Part shown: positions 55,640 through 64,000 of the stretch, in pieces
How positions within the stretch are numbered: the first letter of the stretch is position 1
How the letters are laid out: every line of letters starts with the position of its first letter
The notes under the pieces: generated by a model
Databases searched by the model: none
Told to the model about the DNA's origin: nothing
What the model saw: the letters and a program-made list of their open reading frames with translations, nothing else
Source of the DNA: Nocardia asteroides
GTDB taxonomy: Bacteria; Actinomycetota; Actinomycetes; Mycobacteriales; Mycobacteriaceae
NCBI GenBank assembly: GCA_019930625.1
Contig: CP082844.1
Coordinates: forward strand, 5,084,001-5,148,000
Length of the DNA: 64,000 nucleotides
Direction: 5' to 3'
Program-made: the position numbers and the translations under genes

Positions 55640-56110
55640 TCAGCTTCCCCCTCCCCCGAGGGCGGTCAGCAGTACCAGTACCACCGTTGTGACGGCGAAG
55701 ACGCCGTGACCGGCGACGACCGCAACGGGGAAGTGGCTTTCGGCAGCCTGCTGTGGGCTGGCCGGAGCCCGAGTCTGCTGTGGGCCGGCCGCAGCCCGAG
55801 TCTGCGGTGGACCGGCCGCGGCCCGTTCGCGGTACACCGGCAGCCAGCGAGCCAACATGAAGAAGCCGAGCAGGGCTACCGGGATCAGGAGGACGAATGC
55901 CGTCCACGCCAGCGCGTCCTCGTCGACGACGAGGTAGATGATCCAGACGATCAAACCCGCGACGGCCAGCAGGAAGTGGCCGAATACCACCGGGGGCGGC
56001 AGTTGAGTCGTACCCTGCTCCCGAGTGCCGCCTTTCGAGATCCACGAGGCGAGCAGGACGAATCCGCCTCCTGCGGTGAGCAGCCAGGTGATCAATGCCG
56101 CGATGGCCAT
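55640..56110 (-). CDS. Membrane protein with 9-residue repeat
   Basis: A 156-residue protein with four hydrophobic segments (IAALITWLLTAGGGFVLLAS, then VFGHFLLAVAGLIVWIIYLV, ALAWTAFVLLIPVALLGFFM, and a last GHGVFAVTTVVLVLLTA). Between the third and fourth are three 9-residue repeats (RAAAGPPQT, RAAAGPQQT, RAPASPQQA). ATG 56110 follows AAGGAG. It is 32 bases behind the DUF2231 gene, in the same operon. Confidence 0.75.
   Translation of the reverse strand: MAIAALITWLLTAGGGFVLLASWISKGGTREQGTTQLPPPVVFGHFLLAVAGLIVWIIYLVVDEDALAWTAFVLLIPVALLGFFMLARWLPVYRERAAAGPPQTRAAAGPQQTRAPASPQQAAESHFPVAVVAGHGVFAVTTVVLVLLTALGGGGS
55748..55828. repeat. Three 27-bp tandem repeats
   Basis: Units at 55748-55774, 55775-55801 and 55802-55828 (the third diverged) encode the 9-residue repeat of the membrane protein. 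Confidence 0.8.
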
Positions 56111-56142
56111 GACGATCTCCTTTCGGTCGGAACGGATGGGGA

Positions 56143-56655
56143 TCAGCGCCGGAAGCCCGCGGCTTGGCTCGCCTCGTCGGCCACGCGGACGCCGTAGTGG
56201 TAGGCCAGCTTTCCGCCGAGGTAGCCCGACACGCCCAAGGCCACGAGGCTGATCGCCGACAGCAGGAGCGGACCGAGCGCCACGGGACCGTGCGGACCGT
56301 CGCCCGCTCGGCGCCACAGGAAGCCGATCGCGAAGGCGACCGTGACGGCTATGTTCAGGCTCATGTGCAGCAGACCTGTTCGGAACGCCGGCGTGCCGCT
56401 CGGGATCGCCAACAGGTCCAGGAATCCGACGGCGGCCGCGGCCACCGCGCCGAGCACGCCGATCGCGATCAACCACAGCGCGCCCTGCGCGAGGAAGTCC
56501 GGATCGTCCACGATCCGTGAACCGATGTCGAACACCAGGCTCGCCGCCCAGGCGCCGATCGGCACGGTGACCAGGATCGGGTGGAAGGGATGCCCGTATG
56601 GGCCTGCCAGCAGCCCGCTGACCGGGCGCTTGGCCTGTTGTAGATCACTGGTCAC
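56143..56655 (-). CDS. DUF2231 membrane protein
   Basis: A 170-residue protein with four hydrophobic segments. The N-terminal GPYGHPFHPILVTVPIGAWA is the DUF2231 signature, a family of small membrane proteins with conserved His that may carry heme or quinone. GTG 56655 follows GGAGG by five bases. Operon with the repeat-bearing membrane protein. Confidence 0.88.
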   Translation of the reverse strand: MTSDLQQAKRPVSGLLAGPYGHPFHPILVTVPIGAWAASLVFDIGSRIVDDPDFLAQGALWLIAIGVLGAVAAAAVGFLDLLAIPSGTPAFRTGLLHMSLNIAVTVAFAIGFLWRRAGDGPHGPVALGPLLLSAISLVALGVSGYLGGKLAYHYGVRVADEASQAAGFRR

Positions 56656-57002
56656 GACAACCTCCGAACTGATCGCGGCTGTGTCTCTCGGGGGTAGCGG
56701 CGGCGGGTGGAGCGAACGTCTCGGCTGGAGATACCCACCGCGTTCCGAATCACCCCCGGCCTTACCGGTCATTGATCGAGGTCGGCGGTGCTTGCGGCCG
56801 GCACCGGGGTGCCGGGCGGGGTTCCGCGCCGGCGAGGTGAGTTACCACGGAGGCGCCGACAGCCGCAGCATGAGCAGCGCGACGAGCGATGGGTGACCGA
56901 GAATCACTGGCGGAGTTTGCGCGAATGCGTCGGCAGGCTCGGTGCACGCCGATTTCTGGGCATGAACCAGGCGACGGTGCCGGGGACCGCTTTCGGTCGA
57001 AG
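56656..57002. other. Intergenic region, nothing recognised
   Basis: About 350 bases upstream of the DUF2231 operon and downstream of the small 70-residue gene. No hairpin or gene was supported. Confidence 0.35.
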
Positions 57003-57215
57003 TCAGTAGGCGAGGGGATAGTCCTCGTCGGGGAGCGGCGTGAGCAGCGACTGATCGATACGGTCGGCGATACCAGCGGTGTCGAACGCGGTACGAATGC
57101 GTTCGGCCAGCGGTGTGAGCGTCGTGGTGTCCAGTCCGAAGTCGTGGTCGGCATGGTAGGCGAGGACGTCTTGCTCCGCGTAGTCGGTGTCGTTGCTCAT
57201 GGGGAAGGCGGACAT
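57003..57215 (-). CDS. Small acidic protein
   Basis: A 70-residue protein, MSAFPMSNDTDYAEQDVLAY, then RIRTAFDTAGIADRIDQSLL. AAGGAG lies seven bases upstream of ATG 57215. Unknown family; a plausible regulator or stress peptide. Confidence 0.6.
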   Translation of the reverse strand: MSAFPMSNDTDYAEQDVLAYHADHDFGLDTTTLTPLAERIRTAFDTAGIADRIDQSLLTPLPDEDYPLAY

Positions 57216-57468
57216 GACGAATCTCCTTTCGTTCTGCTGACCGGTGGTACGGACCCAGCCGGGGGAGGGGCCTGTGTCCCTCCCCCGGCCTGGAGAAGAG
57301 TGACGTGACTACGAGCAGGTTGTCCCTGCGGCGATGCCGTCCTCCCTGCCATGCCGCATGATGCGGCGGTGCGCGCGGAGCAGGGTCGCACGCTGTGCTC
57401 GAATGCGCCTGGCGCAGGGGCGGCGACGGCTCGCCGCGGAACTCCTTTCCATCAGTCGAATTCGGGCA

Positions 57469-57759
57469 TCACCTCCCTTCTTTACGTCGTCGTATGCGGC
57501 TCGGCGGAGGAGCGCGTTGGCTGGCACGCCCCGCCCCGGGCCGCCTCCCAGGCGTTCCCACCGGGTCCTGGCCGGGTCGCGGGCTCGGCGTGCGCCGTGA
57601 GCGCGGCGCCGGGACCCAAGGGTATGGCCGCCCGCGCATACGGTCGCGGGCTTCGCACAGAATCGCGTCCACCTCGGCGAACAGCTGCTCCAGGTCGGGA
57701 TCGAGCAGCCAGGCGTCGAACTCGTCGATCGACTGCGTGCTCGGAGCGGAACCGGTCAT
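57469..57759 (-). CDS. Small Pro/Arg-tailed protein after Hsp20
   Basis: A 96-residue protein. The N-terminal half is helical and acidic (IDEFDAWLLDPDLEQLFAEV, then DAILCEARDRMRG); the second half is Pro/Arg-rich and disordered. It lies 23 bases behind hsp20 in the same direction. Unknown family. Confidence 0.6.
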   Translation of the reverse strand: MTGSAPSTQSIDEFDAWLLDPDLEQLFAEVDAILCEARDRMRGRPYPWVPAPRSRRTPSPRPGQDPVGTPGRRPGAGRASQRAPPPSRIRRRKEGR

Positions 57760-57782
57760 GACGGTGCCTTCCGCCGCAGCGT

Positions 57783-58202
57783 TCAGGCGTCGATCGCCTG
57801 GTGCCCGTCGCCGCGCCCGATGGCGATCTTGCGCGGCTTGGCCCTTTCCGCGATCGGAATCGTCAGCCGGAGTACGCCGTCGGCATAGTCGGCACGGACC
57901 TGGTCGGTATCGAAGTTGTCGCCCAGGAACAGTTGGCGGCTGACCTCGCCTCGAGGGCGTTCCGTGGCGATCATCTCGCGCTGTGCGTCGAGTTCCCGTC
58001 GGCGTGCGCGGACGGTCACGACGTCGCGCTCGACGTCCAGTCCGAGGGAATCACGGTCGATGCCGGGAGCGTCGATCTCGACGACGAACTGGTCGCCCTC
58101 GCGCCAGGCGTCCATCGGCAGTACCGCGGGGCCCGCCGCTGTGCCGAACACCTGCTGCGTCAGACGTTCCAGATCGCGGAACGGATCGGTGCGCATCAGC
58201 AT
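57783..58202 (-). CDS. Hsp20/alpha-crystallin small heat-shock protein
   Basis: A 139-residue protein. The alpha-crystallin domain spans about 30-125 ([20 protein letters not shown], then DVVTVRARR, then [20 protein letters not shown]). [15 protein letters not shown] is the loop region. It acts as an ATP-independent holdase. A palindrome lies just upstream of the start. Confidence 0.92.
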   Translation of the reverse strand: MLMRTDPFRDLERLTQQVFGTAAGPAVLPMDAWREGDQFVVEIDAPGIDRDSLGLDVERDVVTVRARRRELDAQREMIATERPRGEVSRQLFLGDNFDTDQVRADYADGVLRLTIPIAERAKPRKIAIGRGDGHQAIDA

Positions 58203-58223
58203 GGGTCGTCACCTCCAACTCAC

Positions 58224-58238
58224 TCTATTCTGAATAGA
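58224..58238. promoter_or_regulatory. Palindrome upstream of hsp20
   Basis: TCTATTC (58224-58230) and GAATAGA (58232-58238) around one base, 22 bases before the hsp20 start codon. AT-rich and in the core-promoter position. It is not a HAIR or CIRCE element. Confidence 0.5.
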
Positions 58239-58471
58239 ACGAATCAGATTAAGTGTGTCACCAGACATAGATTCTTATAGCACTGATGTCGGTGCCGCGC
58301 AAGGGTTCAGTGGAGAAAACTTCCTGTGGACCCGGGCTCGGCCAGTCGAACTTCGGCCGGATCGCCACCTTTCGGTCGGACTCGCTGGTTCGGGTGAAGT
58401 GTCGAGCGATGGGATGGTTCGGGAAGCGGGTCGGCGGGGCGCGTCGTGAGTTGGTCGCCCGGTCCGCGCAG

Positions 58472-59362
58472 TCAGTCCGATTCCATCGCAAGGTCGTGGT
58501 CTAGGAAGTCCGCGATGAGCGGGGCGATCTCGCGTAGGTGGGTTTCCAGGGTGAAGTGGCCGGTGTCGAACAGGTGAAGTCGCGCTTCGGGTAGATCGGC
58601 CAGGTAGGCGTGTGCTCCTGGCGCCGGGAAGAATGGGTCGTTCGCGCCCCAGACGATCAGCGTGGGCGGGGTGTGTCGCCGCAGCCACGACTGCCATTCG
58701 GGATAGGCGCGGACGTTGGAGTGATAGTCGAAGGCCAGGTCGACCTGCGCCCGCGTTCGTCCCGGTTGGTCGAGATAGTACTGGTCCAATGTCCAGCCAT
58801 CCGGTGCGAGCAGTGCGGGCTCGGCGACGCCTCCCTCGTACTGGCCGCGAGTGCCTTCGAGGGTGAGCAGTCGGCGGATGGTGTCGTGCGCCCCGTCCTG
58901 GTCGGGGCGCAGGCCGATGAACTCGCGGGCGTCCTGCGACAGCCCGGATTCGTAGGCGTTGCCGTTCTGGATCACCAGCCCGGTGATCCACTCGGGATGG
59001 CGCACCGCCAGCCGGAAACCCACCGGTGCTCCGAAGTCGAAGACATACATCGCGAATCGTGACAGTCCCAGCTTTTGGACGAAACCTTCGGTGATATCGG
59101 CAAGCCTGTCGAAGCGGTACTCGAAATCCTCGGAGGTGATGGTGTTTCCGAAGCCCGGATAGTCGGGCGCGATCAGTCGGTAGTCGTTGCCGAGCGCATC
59201 GATGAGGCGGCGGAACTGGTGAGAGGCCGAGGGGAAGCCGTGGAGCAGCAGGAGGGTCGGCGCGTTCGGGCGCTGCGGGACGGACTCCCGGTAGAACACC
59301 GCGACACCGTCGACGTCGAGGTGGCGGTGCAGGACCAGTGGCAGTTCATTCATTATTCGCAT
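58472..59362 (-). CDS. Alpha/beta hydrolase (epoxide hydrolase/haloalkane dehalogenase-like)
   Basis: A 296-residue hydrolase. Oxyanion motif LLHGFPSASHQFRRL; nucleophile elbow YVFDFGAPVGF with Asp109; the catalytic His is in FDTGHFTLE. An Asp nucleophile points to epoxide hydrolases or dehalogenases rather than esterases. ATG 59353 is an alternative start. Divergent from the CGNR regulator with CATTAG sites in between. Confidence 0.88.
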   Translation of the reverse strand: MRIMNELPLVLHRHLDVDGVAVFYRESVPQRPNAPTLLLLHGFPSASHQFRRLIDALGNDYRLIAPDYPGFGNTITSEDFEYRFDRLADITEGFVQKLGLSRFAMYVFDFGAPVGFRLAVRHPEWITGLVIQNGNAYESGLSQDAREFIGLRPDQDGAHDTIRRLLTLEGTRGQYEGGVAEPALLAPDGWTLDQYYLDQPGRTRAQVDLAFDYHSNVRAYPEWQSWLRRHTPPTLIVWGANDPFFPAPGAHAYLADLPEARLHLFDTGHFTLETHLREIAPLIADFLDHDLAMESD

Positions 59363-59382
59363 GCTTTCTTATCGCGAGGTCG

Positions 59383-59438
59383 CATTAGTGATACTCCGAT
59401 TGGTTCTAATGTGTCAACCTGATGAGTTAGCATTAGTG
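59383..59438. promoter_or_regulatory. CATTAG repeats of the hydrolase/CGNR divergon
   Basis: CATTAGTG at 59383-59390 and 59431-59438, and CTAATG (reverse) at 59406-59411. The last copy ends one base before the ATG of the CGNR gene. Likely operators of the CGNR regulator. Confidence 0.6.
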
Positions 59439-59439
59439 C

Positions 59440-60030
59440 ATGCGCGATCTCGAACCGCTGATCGGCGAACCACTGGCTCTGGACCTGGTCAACACCCGAC
59501 CCCTCGGGGCCGATCTATTGAGCACGCCCCAGCAACTCGCCGCCTGGCTGGACCTGCAGAACGGCCGCCTGTCGGAATCGCTCTCCTCGCCGGCCGGCGA
59601 GGACCTCGCCGCTGTGCGGGCGGTGCGTGAGTACCTCACCGCCGCGGTCGAGGCACTACTGCGAGGGGAGCGCCCGCCTGCGGCGGCATTGCGCGGACTG
59701 GGGGACGCCCGAGAGGCGGCCCCGGTCACCCGTCACCTCGACTGGAACGGCAACGCGGTCATCGCAATCGCTCGCCGCGCCGGAGACCCCGGTGCACGCG
59801 TGGCCGCGGAACTCGCCGACTCGGCGATCGACCTGCTCACCGACCCGCGCATCTCCCAGCTCAAACGCTGCGCCGCCGATGATTGCGTAATGCTGTTCCT
59901 GCCCACCCATCCGCGCAGGCAATGGTGCTCACCCGATCGATGTGGCAACCGCGCACGGGTCGCGCGCTACTACCAGCGCCAGAAGTCACGTTCGACCCGG
60001 GACCGGGACGCCGGGGGCTCCGATCAATAA
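59440..60030 (+). CDS. CGNR zinc-finger protein (ABATE domain)
   Basis: A 196-residue regulator. The N-terminal ABATE part begins LIGEPLALDLVNTRPLG. The zinc finger is LKRCAADDCVMLFLPTHPRR, then QWCSPDRCGNRARVARYYQR, with the canonical CGNR. There is no ribosome binding site and the operator abuts the ATG, so the transcript may be leaderless. Divergent from the alpha/beta hydrolase. Confidence 0.9.
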   Translation: MRDLEPLIGEPLALDLVNTRPLGADLLSTPQQLAAWLDLQNGRLSESLSSPAGEDLAAVRAVREYLTAAVEALLRGERPPAAALRGLGDAREAAPVTRHLDWNGNAVIAIARRAGDPGARVAAELADSAIDLLTDPRISQLKRCAADDCVMLFLPTHPRRQWCSPDRCGNRARVARYYQRQKSRSTRDRDAGGSDQ

Positions 60031-60364
60031 CGTCCTCGACCACGCACGGCTGTCGTCATACCGCAGGCGTATCCGCAGCCATCGGGTCGGGCGGCAGGTG
60101 ACAAGAACGAGAAGCGTCAGCAGTGGCCTGTCAAGCGGATCGAGGCCCTGACCACCCCACTGCGCGAGCAGCCTGGACCACGTATTCGTTGACCGGTCCG
60201 GTCGACCACAAGTGATGTCGGACGCCGGAGCGTGCGGCGGCGATCCCGGATGCGGTCGCCGCCACACGGATGAGTTCAACGGCAGTGCTCTGGACGACCG
60301 TTCACCGGCAGCTCGGCGTGGCAACAGCCGTGCGCCGGCTGGTGTCTCGTCATCGATCGCACAC
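60031..60364. other. Intergenic region, nothing recognised
   Basis: About 330 bases between convergent genes. No gene or strong hairpin was identified. Confidence 0.35.
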
Positions 60365-60973
60365 TCACCGGACACCGGGTTCGTCGGCGAGGTAGGGCGG
60401 TGCCGGGTCATAGTGGATTTCGCGACGCACCGCCCGCGCGTGCGCGCGGCCGTGGAGTTGGCCGACGAGCCACAGCGCGCTGTCGATGCCAGCCGAGACA
60501 CCTTGACTGGTGAGGATGTTGCCGTCGATGACGTATCGTGCGTCTCGGACGACGGTGACGTCTCCGCGCGCTTCGAGTTCGTCCTCGTGTTTCCAGTGGG
60601 TGGCGACGCGGCGTCCCCGGGCTGGGCCGGCGGCGTGTAGCAGGAACGCTCCGGTGCAGACGCTGACAACCCACGCGGCATCTGCGGCTGTCCGGGCGAT
60701 CCATTCGGTGACGACGGTGTTGTACGGCTCCACCTTTCGTGCGCCGCGCCCGCCCGGGATCAGCAGTACGTCCAGCGGTGGGTGATCGTCGAGTGTGTGG
60801 TCCGGCAGGACACGGAGTCCTTTGCTGAATCGGACCGGGTCGGGCCGTTCGGCTATCAGGACGGCGCGGTCGGTGTCGTCGCGCAGGATCGCCGATGCGG
60901 TGAACACTTCCCAGGGGCCTGCGAAGTCGAGTTCTTCGGCGTTGTCGAAGATGAGGATTCCGTACGTGGTCAT
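60365..60973 (-). CDS. DJ-1/PfpI family protein (cytosolic)
   Basis: A 202-residue protein. Nucleophile Cys106 in WVVSVCTGAFLLHAAG; acidic partner in FDNAEELDFAGPWEVF; LLIPGGRGARK precedes the elbow; GVSAGIDSALWLV follows. This is the isonitrile-hydratase/GATase1-like subgroup. No signal peptide. It is last in a minus-strand operon with the EfeB-like gene. Confidence 0.9.
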   Translation of the reverse strand: MTTYGILIFDNAEELDFAGPWEVFTASAILRDDTDRAVLIAERPDPVRFSKGLRVLPDHTLDDHPPLDVLLIPGGRGARKVEPYNTVVTEWIARTAADAAWVVSVCTGAFLLHAAGPARGRRVATHWKHEDELEARGDVTVVRDARYVIDGNILTSQGVSAGIDSALWLVGQLHGRAHARAVRREIHYDPAPPYLADEPGVR

Positions 60974-61010
60974 GGTTGCCTCTCGGTCGGCTCGGGGGAA
61001 GCGGCAGCGC

Positions 61011-62325
61011 TCATGGGAGCAACGCCGCCGCGATCGACTCGTTCGGGATCGCGCCGGGCGGGACGGCGAAGATCGCGCTGCCGGTGTGCTCGATGAGGGG
61101 GTTCATCCGGTCTTCGGCGGCGAGTGCATTCTGCGCTCTGATGAATTGTTCGGGCGGGTTGTTCATGTAGGCGGCGAACAACAGGCCGGCGTCGAGCTGG
61201 TTGTGGCCCCCGTGAGTATGTTCGGGCGTGCCGGGCAGGTGTGTGTGCGGAGTCTCGGGGGAGGAGCCCGCGGCCCCGGCGTTCGAGATCAGTGTGCCGT
61301 AGTCGTAGTTGTAGCCGCGGCGCAGCATCGGAATGTCATGGACCAGTCGCACGTGGGCGCCGGGCGGGATCGCAAGTTCGCCGTCTCGGCCGTGGTGGGT
61401 GAGGTCCACCGGATCGGATTCGGCCGCACCGCCCAGGGGCGCCCCATCACTGCGGCGGCGGCCGATGATGCGGTCCTGCTCGGTCTGCGGCAGCTGGTCC
61501 CATTCGGCGGTTCTCATGCGGATTTTGCGGAACACCAGGTAGCTGCCGTCCTGGAACCAGCCGGGTTCGTCGGCGGAGCGAACCCATACCGTTCGATCGA
61601 ACTCGGTGTTGCCCGGGCGGGGGTTGGCGGTGCCGTCCTTGTGGCCGAACATGTTTCGTGAGGTGCCACCGTCGGCAGGACGGCTCAGGAACCCGTGCTG
61701 GGTCCAGCGCAGGCGCGCCAGTCCCGGCATGCGTGCCCGCAACGCGCGGAATGTGTGGCTGACGATCTGCGCGTCGTCGGCGCATATCTGCACCAGCACA
61801 TCGCCGCCGCACCACGCCGGATGCAGGATGTCACCGGTGAACGCGGGTAGCGCTCGCAGGTGTCGCGGACGCTGGGCGGCGAGCCCGAACCGCTCGTCGA
61901 ACACCGAGGGCCCGAGGCCGAAGGTGACAGTCAGGCGAGCCGGAGCCAGCCCGCTCGCGAAGTCGGTGTGGGCGCTGAACCCCGGTGGCGTCCCCGGTTG
62001 CTCCGGGAGCGGTGCACCGGCCGCCGACGCGGCGGCGGTCGCCGTCCAACCGGCCAGGAGTGCGCGCAGCACCTCACGGTCCGGTCGCGCGACATCGACC
62101 GCCAAGAACAGCGCGTGCGACTGCGCGGGGGTCGCGATGCCTGCCTGGTGTGGCCCGTAGAACGGGTTCCAGGCGGGTCCCCGGGGTGGTTTCGGGTGCG
62201 GTTGCGCGGCCCGCGACCACACCGGTCGCCGCGGCTCCCGCCGTCGCCAAGCCCGCGCCGAACAACCCGCGCCGGGTGACGCGCGGCGATTCGGCTTCAT
62301 TCCGGTCCGCAGTAGATGTGCTCAT
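61011..62325 (-). pseudogene. EfeB-like Dyp-type peroxidase with a +1 frameshift after the Tat signal
   Basis: ATG 62325 overlaps the stop of the upstream DJ-1 gene (ATGA). It encodes a twin-arginine signal (RVTRRGLFGAGLATAG) ending near APETTPG. The Dyp-type domain is in the +1 frame: PFYGPHQAGIATPAQ, GHKDGTANP (the GxxDG heme motif), RRGYNYDYGTLISN and HTGSAIFAVPPG. Dropping one base in CCCCGGGG (62179-62186) restores ETTPGPAWNPFYGPH. EfeB enzymes are Tat-exported heme peroxidases or deferrochelatases. As written it would not yield an exported enzyme; a start further inside would give a cytosolic form. Confidence 0.85.
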
Positions 62326-63047
62326 GCCCTGTCCCGCCTCCACACTGTCCCCCGTCGCTCGTACTCCATGATTTCCTCGATCGCCACGGCGATATCCGAA
62401 CCCAATTCCCGCTGCACCAACCACAGAGCGAGGTCCAGCCCGGAGGTGACGCCGCCAGTGGTGACCAGATCGCTGTCGTCCACGACCCGTGCTCGGGTGA
62501 TCACGCCCCCTTCGCGCTTCAACTGCTCGATCAGCCGGTGGTGTGTCGTGCGCGGCCTGCCCCGCGTGATCCCGGCCGCCGACAGCAGCATCGCGCCGAC
62601 GCAGACCGATGCCATGGTGAGGCCGTCGCGCCAGGCGGCGGCCAGCGAGCGCGGGAGGTGCCCGCGCGCGATCTCACCGGGCACGCCGGGCGCGCCCGGC
62701 GGCAAGCCGTAACCGCCGCCGGGCACCACGATCACATCGGCGCGCTCCGGAGCCCACCCGGCCGAGACGTCGATCCGGGTGCCGGACATGAGCACCACCG
62801 AACCGGGGGTCGCCGAGGTCACCAGCTCTACGCGTGCGCCGGAGTCGAAATGCGTCGCGTAACCGAGCACTTCGAGCGGGGCGAAGACATCCAAGTCGTC
62901 GACGCCGTCGAATACCAGGATCTGCACCCGCCACCGGCCCGGCCCGGTTCCGCCGCGGGCCGGCGGAACCGGTGTCAACGGACTCGACAGCGCACCCGCT
63001 CCGGCGACAGCGCCGAGTCCCGTCCGCAGCACCGCACGCCGGTTCAT
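62322..63047 (-). CDS. DJ-1/PfpI family protein with Tat-type signal
   Basis: A 241-residue protein. It starts NRRAVLRTGLGAVAGAGAL, a short twin-arginine-like signal. The DJ-1 core is VQILVFDGVDDLDVFAPLEV, VIVVPGGGYGLP and Cys149 in MASVCVGAMLLSAAG. The two DJ-1/PfpI proteins flank the EfeB-like gene. The start overlap with EfeB supports one operon. Confidence 0.88.
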   Translation of the reverse strand: MNRRAVLRTGLGAVAGAGALSSPLTPVPPARGGTGPGRWRVQILVFDGVDDLDVFAPLEVLGYATHFDSGARVELVTSATPGSVVLMSGTRIDVSAGWAPERADVIVVPGGGYGLPPGAPGVPGEIARGHLPRSLAAAWRDGLTMASVCVGAMLLSAAGITRGRPRTTHHRLIEQLKREGGVITRARVVDDSDLVTTGGVTSGLDLALWLVQRELGSDIAVAIEEIMEYERRGTVWRRDRA

Positions 63048-63129
63048 GGGCGCTCGCGATCACCGCACGGCGCGGAGGTCATCGAACGATGTGCGCGCCA
63101 AGGAATTCCGGTGCGCGCGTCCGACCCGC

Positions 63130-64000
63130 TCATAGGGAGAAATACAGGTCGTCGAGCACATACCGCCACGACCCGTCGCTCCCGCGCCGTGCGATCTCGG
63201 TCGAAGTGGAGATCACCGGGTCACCGACCGGCGGCGCGCCCGACACGGTGGCTTCGTTGGAGATCAGAGCCAGCTCCCCGACCACGTGCACGCGGCGGAC
63301 TCGCAACTGGATCGTCGCCCCGGAGTCGATCATCGCGGCGAGCGAACTCCGGATTGCCTCGGCGCCGGATCGCCGATCACCGGGGCTCGGGAACAGCAGC
63401 GCCGTCGGCTCGTACAGCGACATCAGCGCGTCGAGGGCACCGGCGTTGAAGTACCGCGCGAACAGCGAGGCCAGTTCGGTGGGCCGCCGGGCTCCGAGGC
63501 TACGGTCACCGATCCGTACCGGTCGGTCGTTCCAGCCGGCGTCCTCGACGACGTCGAACCACGTGGTCGGCGCGTGCGTCGGGTAGTAAAGCTGGCAGAG
63601 CTGGCCCGGGAAGGTGAACCAGCTGCCCTTGGCGGGATTGTCACGCACCTGCCGGGCCAGAATCTCACCGAATGCGTAGCCGAGGTCGTAGCGTGGCCAC
63701 ACCGCATGCACTCGATCAGCGAAACCGTCGGGTAGCTGTTCGCGCCGCAGCCCGGCGATGTCGGCTCCGGTACCCATCTGCATCAGCGCCTCGACCGTAC
63801 CGAAACGACGCGCGATGCCGTCGCTGGTGTGCAGGGCGACAGCGTTCCACACCGTCTGCACCCGCTGCTCGTCTACACCCTTGCTCCTGAGGAACTCCGC
63901 CGCCGCGTCGGCTCCGTCTATCTCGAAACGCTGGTCGCCGTTCGCAAAGTCCGTCGCCCCGAGGTCGTGCAGTAGACAGCTGAGATACAGCAGCTCGTCG
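63130..64000 (-). CDS. HD-domain protein fused to NTF2/SnoaL-like domain (5' end outside window)
   Basis: The visible 290 codons begin DELLYLSCLLHDLGATDFA (the HD metal motif), then VQTVWNAVALHTSDGIARRF, resembling cyanamide hydratase-like HD proteins. From about the middle, FARYFNAGALDALMSLYEPT, then VVGELALISNEATVSGAPPV, form an NTF2/SnoaL-like domain. The fusion is unusual. It is upstream of the Tat-type DJ-1 gene by 82 bases and likely in the same operon. Confidence 0.8.
   Translation of the reverse strand, partial: DELLYLSCLLHDLGATDFANGDQRFEIDGADAAAEFLRSKGVDEQRVQTVWNAVALHTSDGIARRFGTVEALMQMGTGADIAGLRREQLPDGFADRVHAVWPRYDLGYAFGEILARQVRDNPAKGSWFTFPGQLCQLYYPTHAPTTWFDVVEDAGWNDRPVRIGDRSLGARRPTELASLFARYFNAGALDALMSLYEPTALLFPSPGDRRSGAEAIRSSLAAMIDSGATIQLRVRRVHVVGELALISNEATVSGAPPVGDPVISTSTEIARRGSDGSWRYVLDDLYFSL

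Overview
The window is high-GC actinobacterial DNA, most likely from Nocardia or a close mycolic-acid relative. The main clues are a furA-katG pair with a mycobacterial-type furA promoter, an LpqS-family copper protein under a CsoR/RicR-like palindrome, an NRPS with the Arg-rich N-terminus usual in Nocardia and Rhodococcus, a DevR-like regulator, and a CGNR/DUF2267/Hsp20 gene set. No rRNA, tRNA or CRISPR array was found. Gene identities rest on motifs read by eye; no database search was possible.

Layout. 1-5767 (minus) is the 5' part of a nonribosomal peptide synthetase, A-T-C-A-T-C (cut by the window edge). The second adenylation domain carries a textbook threonine code. 6209-13415 holds a secreted peptide, a GntR/Cache pair, a DUF2236 oxygenase-like gene behind a striking double palindrome, a saccharopine-dehydrogenase-like gene converging on an MFS/PLP-enzyme operon, and the LpqS-family gene. 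13775-17629 holds RidA, a divergent WYL regulator, two related envelope proteins and a PlsC-like acyltransferase. 17708-21511 is a tightly coupled four-gene membrane operon: a large His-bearing membrane protein, a 62-aa membrane peptide, a cupredoxin-like lipoprotein and a fenitrothion-hydrolase-like membrane protein. It is the best candidate here for an uncharacterised metal-dependent system.

21843-28026 holds hypothetical genes, a 2OG-Fe(II) oxygenase and a DrrAB-like ABC exporter preceded by a coupled 17-codon leader ORF. 28161-32715 is an accessory zone with visible decay: a TauE/SafE-family gene broken by several frameshifts, a 30-aa acidic peptide, a SigZ-like ECF sigma factor with a Cys-rich tail, a Cys-pair peptide, and a recombinase-like gene split by an IS110 element whose ends can be placed by restoring the reading frame. 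A TetR/FAD-monooxygenase pair follows, the enzyme losing its C-terminus to an in-frame stop, then a phoU remnant.

35594-48675 contains stress and housekeeping functions: a DevR-like regulator, DUF2267, CGNR/MFS divergon, PhoU, KatG/FurA, DinB/WYL divergon, zinc alcohol dehydrogenase with an SRPBCC protein, and an ArsR operon. 49281-58202 holds a YiiX-like peptidase, several hypotheticals, a PucR-type regulator, a degenerate AMP-binding gene, a variant Ser/Thr kinase, a WGxxGxxG protein, small membrane proteins and Hsp20. 58472-64000 has an alpha/beta hydrolase/CGNR divergon with repeated CATTAG sites and a minus-strand operon (HD-NTF2 fusion, Tat-type DJ-1/PfpI, frameshifted EfeB-like Dyp peroxidase, cytosolic DJ-1/PfpI).

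Two themes recur: divergent regulator/enzyme pairs with readable palindromic operators, and single-base lesions (TauE/SafE, recombinase, EfeB, FAD monooxygenase). The lesions may be real decay or assembly error and should be confirmed against raw reads.
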